DNA of 22,662 nt from CAYQAJ01 sp964415245. GTDB taxonomy: Bacteria; Planctomycetota; Planctomycetia; Pirellulales; Pirellulaceae. Below the pieces are notes generated by a model. It ran no database searches, was not told where the DNA came from, and saw only the letters and a program-made list of their open reading frames with translations. The DNA is taken from contig CAYQAJ010000053.1 in assembly GCA_964415245.1 (NCBI GenBank), positions 1 to 22,662 of the forward strand, written 5' to 3'. Positions 18,224-22,662 of this stretch are shown here, in pieces (positions within the stretch are counted from its first letter, which is position 1; each line of letters begins with the position of its first letter). The translations under genes and the position numbers were made by a program.

Positions 18224-18964
18224 TCAGAACTCGACCTGCATGCGGTCCACGCCGATTTCGGTGGCGGGGAAGATCGCCCGTGCCACGTCGAGGCCGAGGG
18301 GGTCGTCGTCGGTCGACGTCGGACTGAGGTGTACCAGGATCAATCGCCCCACCTTGGCCTTGGCCGCAACCTGGGCAACCGGCGTGGTGCAACTGTGACC
18401 CGTGATGCGGGCAAATTCTTCCTCGCCGTCGCGAAGCTGGCACTCGTGCACGAGCACGTCGACGCCGGCGATCTTCGAAACGTACGGCGCATCGAGTCGC
18501 GCGGTAGTATCGGTCACGTAGGCCATCGACCGGTCGGGCCAGTCGATGCGAAATCCCAGGGAGCCGCCCGGGTGTTCGAGTGGGAAATGAGTCAGGCGCG
18601 CGCCGTCGCGGAGCACGGTCGTCTCCGCTAGCGGTTGCATCTGAAACGGCGGCTTGACGGGGAACAGCGCCTCGGCGAACAGGTGGTCGCTGATCGCGGC
18701 CAGTTTCTCCGGCAGCGCGTGCACCACGACGCGCTCGGCTTGGTGCGCGTAGATCAAGTCGTAGAGAAACGTAAGCCCGAACACGTGATCCAGGTGCGTG
18801 TGCGTGAGGAAGATATCGAGCGAGTCGGACTCGAGATAGTCGCTCGCCCGGTAGATGGCGGTGCCGGCGTCGAGAAGTACGCCGAGCTCGGGCAGCATCA
18901 TGCAGGCGGTCTGCCGTTGGTCGTTGGGATGGTACCCGTTGGTACCCAACAGGATCAGCTTCAT
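18224..18964 (-). CDS. RNase Z-like metallo-beta-lactamase-fold hydrolase
   Basis: The protein has 246 residues from ATG 18964; the ribosome-binding site is weak (AAGGCG about 11 bases upstream). The metal-binding motif THTHLDH includes H55, H57, D59 and H60, followed by H131 (LEHPGG), D152 (YVTDTT) and H212 (LVHLSP). Together with VHECQL and GHSCTT this matches the RNase Z/ElaC-like branch of the fold. It may process tRNA 3' ends or act as a phosphodiesterase or arylsulfatase-like enzyme; the motifs alone do not decide. The long exosite arm of true RNase Z is not evident. It is cytoplasmic, with no signal peptide. The beta-lactamase-family gene lies upstream on the same strand, 389 bases away. 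Confidence 0.9.
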   Translation of the reverse strand: MKLILLGTNGYHPNDQRQTACMMLPELGVLLDAGTAIYRASDYLESDSLDIFLTHTHLDHVFGLTFLYDLIYAHQAERVVVHALPEKLAAISDHLFAEALFPVKPPFQMQPLAETTVLRDGARLTHFPLEHPGGSLGFRIDWPDRSMAYVTDTTARLDAPYVSKIAGVDVLVHECQLRDGEEEFARITGHSCTTPVAQVAAKAKVGRLILVHLSPTSTDDDPLGLDVARAIFPATEIGVDRMQVEF

Positions 18965-19353
18965 GGTGCGCCGGCGCCTTCGTGACTGGCCGTCGCGCCG
19001 CCCACCCCCCTGGCGGCCCGCGGAGAACCCCGTCGATCGCGGCTCAGATGGAGGCAAGGAGGGGTGTCGAGTCCCCATGCTCGGGAATCTCGCGCTCGCG
19101 TCGGTCGCCCTCGATCCACATCCATCCGAGGCGCAATAGTATACCCGATGATCGGATCCAATGCCGCATGGATGTTCACGGGAGCGAGGGATTGCGGGCA
19201 GCCCGGGTACGGGCCAAACCGGTCGCGTAAGCCATGTCACCTGGGCGGGCCGAATAGTCTCACCCATCGGAATCGCGGTGCGATGGGTGTAGGCTGCCGG
19301 AGCGGCGGCTGAACGGCGAATTTGCGACCTCACGGCGGTCGTACACAATGGGC
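18965..19353. other. Intergenic region with one strong hairpin
   Basis: The minus-strand frame of the metallo-hydrolase stays open through here, but the translation is arginine- and proline-rich and has no recognisable domain, so it is treated as non-coding. The hairpin at 19261-19289 is listed separately. Confidence 0.45.
19261..19289. repeat. Hairpin with a 9-bp perfect stem
   Basis: CACCCATCG and CGATGGGTG pair around an 11-base loop. It lies 65-93 bases beyond the stop of the minus-strand beta-lactamase-family gene, so it may end that transcript, though no U-run is present. Confidence 0.5.
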
Positions 19354-20691
19354 CTAAGGCGACTTTGCATCGCCATTGAGCAGGTCGTGCTCCGGCCAGT
19401 CTTTGACGTGGTCGACAAGTCGCATCAGGGGCTCGGGCAGTCCACCTCCCAGGAACTGCCCGTCGGCCGACTTGCCCAGATTGAACAGCACGGCCACATT
19501 CACGTCGTCGGGCAGACGCAGCAGCATGGCGGCGGTGCAGGGGAGGGCCCCGCCGTGATCGGCGATCGTTCGGTCGTCCGCATCCTTTCGCAGCCGCCAT
19601 CCGTAGCCATAGTGCAACGCCGGTTCGTCGCCCCGCGCCTCGCGCACCAGCACGCCGGGCGCAAACAACGCTTGGATCGAATCTGGCTTGAGCAGCGGCG
19701 TGCGGGCGTCGGAATCGAGTGACGCGGCGAATCGCACCAAGTCGGCCGTCGAGGCGATCCATCCGCCGTGGGAGTCGAGCGATTCGTGGTACCAGGCGCC
19801 GTAGCTGATGGGCACCTCGTCCTTGCCCGCGCCGGGACCGACCACTGCCTTCTCTCGTGCGCCAGTGGGCTCGTAATACTTGACTTCTTTCTCTGCACGC
19901 TCCGATTCGATCGAGTGGCCGATACGTGGGGCGGTCACGCCGAGCGGGGAAAATACTTCCTCCTGCACGAACTGCTCGTACGGCTTACCGCTGACGTGCT
20001 CGATCACCCGCCCCAGGATGCAATAGCCAAAGTTCGAGTAGGCGTAGCGCTCGCCAGGATCGAAGTCGAGCGGCTGCCCCATCATGTAGCGGACGATGTT
20101 CTCGGTCTCAACCGGCAGATCGAGCTTCATGGAGGCCGCGATGCGCCATTGCTGGAACATCGGGTCATACGACTTGTCGCGGTCCCAGCCGCCGGTGTGC
20201 GTCAGGCAGTTTTCGATGGTGATGCTCCGCCAGCGTTCGTCGAACTTGGCTCCCTCTTCCAGGTGCGGTTCCAGGGCCAAAAGGTCGAACACTTTGTCGT
20301 CGAGCTTGAGCTTGCCGCGTTCGACCAGTCGCATGATGGCCGCCGCCGTGATCGGCTTCGACACGCTGGCGATGCGAAACAGCGAATCCGGCTGCACCAG
20401 TTCCTTTGTCTCGCGGTCGGCATAGCCATAGCCGCGGGCGTAAATGACCCGGCCGTGACGTGCAATGGCCAGCGAACCACCGGGGATCTTGCTCTCGTCC
20501 ATGAAGCCGACCATCCACTTGTCGAATTCGGCGAACTGCGGGAGCGCCTTACCGGTGGTAGGGATTTCCGTATTCGCTTCGTCGTCGCCGCCACCAGCCG
20601 CGTTACCGTTCTGGCCCGACGCGGGAGTTGCGCCCGCAGCCGAAACGAGCAGGATTACGGCACTCGCGGCAATCGTCAGACTCCTACGCAT
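19354..20691 (-). CDS. Exported serine beta-lactamase/DD-peptidase-family hydrolase
   Basis: The start is ATG 20691 (GGAG ten bases upstream), giving 445 residues. Residues 1-26 are a signal peptide, followed by a glycine-rich linker to about 48. The class C beta-lactamase/esterase motifs are SVSK (S109 nucleophile, K112), YSN (218-220) and HGG (379-381). The family includes DD-carboxypeptidases, esterases and beta-lactamases; the sequence does not tell which activity applies, and planctomycete genomes carry many such proteins. Periplasmic action is inferred from the signal peptide. The gene is divergent from the LarA-like gene at 20886, with about 190 bases between the starts. No resistance role should be assumed. 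Confidence 0.93.
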   Translation of the reverse strand: MRRSLTIAASAVILLVSAAGATPASGQNGNAAGGGDDEANTEIPTTGKALPQFAEFDKWMVGFMDESKIPGGSLAIARHGRVIYARGYGYADRETKELVQPDSLFRIASVSKPITAAAIMRLVERGKLKLDDKVFDLLALEPHLEEGAKFDERWRSITIENCLTHTGGWDRDKSYDPMFQQWRIAASMKLDLPVETENIVRYMMGQPLDFDPGERYAYSNFGYCILGRVIEHVSGKPYEQFVQEEVFSPLGVTAPRIGHSIESERAEKEVKYYEPTGAREKAVVGPGAGKDEVPISYGAWYHESLDSHGGWIASTADLVRFAASLDSDARTPLLKPDSIQALFAPGVLVREARGDEPALHYGYGWRLRKDADDRTIADHGGALPCTAAMLLRLPDDVNVAVLFNLGKSADGQFLGGGLPEPLMRLVDHVKDWPEHDLLNGDAKSP

Positions 20692-20885
20692 GTCAGGATA
20701 TCTCCGCACTTCCGAGCCCTGGCCGCGCGCCGCGCGACGAGCACCTGCAGGCCGGGCGAAAGGCATGGCTGGGCAGCCGTGCAACTGCAATAATGGATAC
20801 ACTGGCGCGCTGGCCCTGGCCACGGCGCCATTGACGTGCCACGATGATACTCGCCGTTTCGGCGGCCCGCAAACGGATCGATGCC

Positions 20886-22178
20886 ATGCCCGACTTTCCC
20901 CAAGTGTTTCGCGTTCGCCAGACGTTCGAGGCGCCCCGGGTCGACGATATACCCGGCGAAGTCGAAACCCAGCTCGCGCGGCTCTCGCTGGGGAGCCAGA
21001 TCAAGCCGGGGCAATCGGTCGCCATCAGCGCTGGCAGCCGCGGCATCGCCAACATCCACGTGATCATCAAGGCCGCCGTCGATCATCTGAAGCGGCTCGG
21101 CGCGCAGCCGTTCATCGTGCCCGCCATGGGCAGCCACGGAGGCGGAACGGCCGAAGGACAGCGCCAGGTGATCGAGTCGTACGGCGTGACCGAGGAGTTC
21201 TGCGGCTGCCCCATTCGCGCGTCGATGGAAACGGTCGTCGTGTGCCGCGCCGCCGAGGGGTTTCCCGTCCATTTCGACAAGCACGCTCACGGCGCCGACC
21301 ACGTGCTGGTCGTCGGCCGCGTCAAGCCGCACACGAACTTCGTGGGCGACATCGAAAGCGGGCTGATGAAGATGATGCTCATCGGCCTGGGCAAACACGA
21401 AGGGGCCAAGATCTACCACCGCGCCATCATCAACTACAGCTTCGGCCAGATCGTCCGCAGCGTGGCCCGCGAGGTGCTCGAGCGATGCCGCATCGTGGGG
21501 GGGCTGGCCATCGTCGAAAACGGCTATGACGAAACGGCTCGCATCGCCGCCGTGCCGCCGATCGAGTTCGAACAGCGCGAAAGTGAGCTGTTGCGGCTGG
21601 CTCGGCAGTGGATGCCCAAACTGCCGTTTCCGACTGCTGACATCCTCATCGTCGACGAGATGGGCAAGAACATCAGCGGCACCGGCATGGACACCAACGT
21701 AGTGGGTCGCAAGTACAACGACCGCGTCGCCGCCCCCGATGAGTACCCCAAGGTGCGGCGGATCATCGTCCGCGGCCTGACGCACGAAACGCACGGCAAC
21801 GCCACCGGCATCGGCATCGCCGAGTTCTGCCTGTCGCGGCTCTTGAAGCAGATGGACGTACACGCCACGCGTACCAACTGCCTCACCGGCGGACACCCCT
21901 CGGCCGCCATGCTCCCGCTCGACTACCCCACCGACCGCGAAGCGCTCACCGCCGCCCTGCCGACGATTGGGCTGACGGAACCGGCCGACGCCCGACTGAT
22001 GTGGATTCGCAACACGCTCGACGTAGCCGAAGTCGAGTGCTCGGCCGCGTATCTGGAAGAAGCCCACGGGCGAAGCGACCTGACGGTCGTCTGCGATCCC
22101 CGCCCGCTGCCGTTGGATGACGAGGGAATGCTTCCGGGCGTACACGAATTCGCAGCGGCCGACGCAACCGCATCGTAA
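20886..22178 (+). CDS. Lactate racemase (LarA)-like N-terminal domain protein
   Basis: The start is placed at ATG 20886 (430 residues) because the sequence from MPDFPQVFRVRQ looks like the usual beginning of the family; ATG 20844 is possible and neither has a strong ribosome-binding site. The protein matches the LarA N-terminal domain/DUF2088 family, with candidate cofactor-contacting residues H84 (GSHGGGTAEG), H149 (VKPHTNF) and K162/K170 (GLMKMMLIGLGKHEG). LarA is a nickel-pincer enzyme that racemises lactate. Homologues act on other 2-hydroxy acids, so the substrate is open. No larB, larC or larE gene for making the pincer cofactor is in the window. A C-terminal extension (about 350-430) has no motif that I recognise. 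Confidence 0.88.
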   Translation: MPDFPQVFRVRQTFEAPRVDDIPGEVETQLARLSLGSQIKPGQSVAISAGSRGIANIHVIIKAAVDHLKRLGAQPFIVPAMGSHGGGTAEGQRQVIESYGVTEEFCGCPIRASMETVVVCRAAEGFPVHFDKHAHGADHVLVVGRVKPHTNFVGDIESGLMKMMLIGLGKHEGAKIYHRAIINYSFGQIVRSVAREVLERCRIVGGLAIVENGYDETARIAAVPPIEFEQRESELLRLARQWMPKLPFPTADILIVDEMGKNISGTGMDTNVVGRKYNDRVAAPDEYPKVRRIIVRGLTHETHGNATGIGIAEFCLSRLLKQMDVHATRTNCLTGGHPSAAMLPLDYPTDREALTAALPTIGLTEPADARLMWIRNTLDVAEVECSAAYLEEAHGRSDLTVVCDPRPLPLDDEGMLPGVHEFAAADATAS

Positions 22179-22213
22179 CGGTCGCCTATCCACCGATTCG
22201 TAAGCGCGAAGCG

Positions 22214-22459
22214 TTAGCGAGGAAGCTGTTCGCCGGACCCAGGTGGTGGCGTAAGGTTACCGTTAGCAACCACGTTCGCGATGTGGAGCAACGTGCAAAC
22301 GTCGTAGGTATCCGAATCGGGCCGGCCGACAATGAGATTCGACTTGAGGAGCGCGGCCATTTCGGGGTGGCGCACCTCGAACCGTTCGCCGTTCGACATT
22401 TGCACCACGAACGGCTGAAATGGCTGCTGGCGGAGTAGATTCAGAAGCGTTTCCTTCAT
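22214..22459 (-). CDS. Small planctomycete-type hypothetical protein
   Basis: The protein has 81 residues from ATG 22459. The core segments LLRQQPFQPFVVQMSNGERF and EVRHPEMAALLKSNLIVG, followed by YDVCTLLHIANV, resemble a family of roughly 80-residue planctomycete proteins with no assigned function. There is no signal peptide, membrane helix or catalytic motif. The start has no Shine-Dalgarno sequence; instead a promoter-like TACAAT sits seven bases from the ATG, so translation may be leaderless. A longer in-frame start at 22525 would pass through that promoter and is rejected. Confidence 0.78.
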   Translation of the reverse strand: MKETLLNLLRQQPFQPFVVQMSNGERFEVRHPEMAALLKSNLIVGRPDSDTYDVCTLLHIANVVANGNLTPPPGSGEQLPR

Positions 22460-22495
22460 GCTGGTATTGTACAACGTTCTGCGGCGCCGCGACAA
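22460..22495 (-). promoter_or_regulatory. Sigma-70-like promoter giving a leaderless start
   Basis: On the minus strand, TTGTCG (22495-22490) and TACAAT (22471-22466) are 18 bases apart. Transcription would begin about seven bases after TACAAT, exactly at the A of the ATG at 22459. A perfect ten-base palindrome, GCGGCGCCGC (22481-22490), lies in the spacer and could be an operator. Confidence 0.5.
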
Positions 22496-22588
22496 TACTC
22501 GTACCGTAGAGGATTTTTTCGGCAAGGCGGGATATCGTGACAGTGGACAAGATCGGGCATCGCGACCGATCCTACGACGAGTGAAAAC

Positions 22589-22662
22589 ATGGCTACGCAG
22601 ACCATCGTGCTCGAAGGCAAACCCTACGTACTCTTGCCGCGCGATGAGTACGACAAGCTCAC
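22589..22662 (+). CDS. Antitoxin-like protein, N-terminal fragment (cut by window edge)
   Basis: Only the first 24 codons are visible, reading MATQTIVLEGKPYVLLPRDE and then YDKL. GAGTGA lies a few bases upstream of ATG 22589, in support of the start. Short planctomycete antitoxin-type proteins begin this way and continue into a helix-turn-helix domain; that continuation lies outside the window. The assignment is tentative. The gene is divergent from the small gene at 22459, with 129 bases between the starts. Confidence 0.6.
   Translation, partial: MATQTIVLEGKPYVLLPRDEYDKL

Noticed and set aside
18965..19762. A 512-residue version of the metallo-hydrolase starting near 19762
   Set aside because: The extra N-terminal part is arginine- and proline-rich, has no domain, and overlaps the beta-lactamase-family gene antisense.
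20676..22193. A 505-residue minus-strand ORF covering the LarA-like gene
   Set aside because: It is a shadow of the recognised LarA-like frame, with aspartate-, valine- and histidine-rich composition and no domain.

Overview
The window looks like a stretch of chromosome from a high-GC planctomycete, probably of the Pirellulales type. The evidence is a PVC-type dehydrogenase/haem-binding (CxxCH) protein with FG-GAP and HEAT repeats, an exported DUF1080 protein, several small or mid-sized families that I associate with planctomycetes, long spaces between genes, and many short GC-rich hairpins in those spaces. No rRNA, tRNA, CRISPR array or intact transposase was seen. This taxonomic call rests on family recognition, not on a search.

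Layout. Positions 2-6316 hold the 3' part of a giant exported multidomain gene (deacetylase-like, FG-GAP, ceramidase-like, PVC dehydrogenase, HEAT, cytochrome c, C-terminal beta-sandwich). It is followed by a small membrane protein (6411-6983) and an orphan DUF433 antitoxin-like gene (7164-7376), set among two families of short repeats. On the minus strand, a hybrid histidine kinase (9614 to 7932) and a CBS-domain protein (7885 to 7493) form a likely operon. A 101-bp palindromic MITE-like element (9861-9961) lies in the divergent gap before a secreted DUF1080 protein (10239-11255). A minus-strand run follows: a glycine-zipper membrane peptide, an exported HEAT-repeat protein and an exported planctomycete hypothetical protein. 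Next come a decayed integron-type integrase (14043-14228) and an array of five hairpins (14249-14460), then a PolB-type 3'-5' exonuclease and an HhH/HTH DNA-binding protein. About 1 kb without a convincing gene follows. The right end has a zinc-ribbon membrane protein, an RNase Z-like metallo-hydrolase, an exported serine beta-lactamase-family hydrolase, a LarA-like protein, a small planctomycete protein with a probable leaderless start, and the first codons of an antitoxin-like gene.

How the parts fit. The genes do not form one pathway. Exported carbohydrate, amide or lipid scavenging (giant protein, DUF1080 protein, beta-lactamase-family hydrolase) is a recurring theme, together with one signalling unit (hybrid kinase plus CBS protein). 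The most unusual feature is the intergenic material. Several hairpin families have different stem sequences in different copies, yet each stem still pairs, while the loop core or flanks stay constant. That is direct evidence of selection or copying for secondary structure. I found no clearly new multi-gene system.
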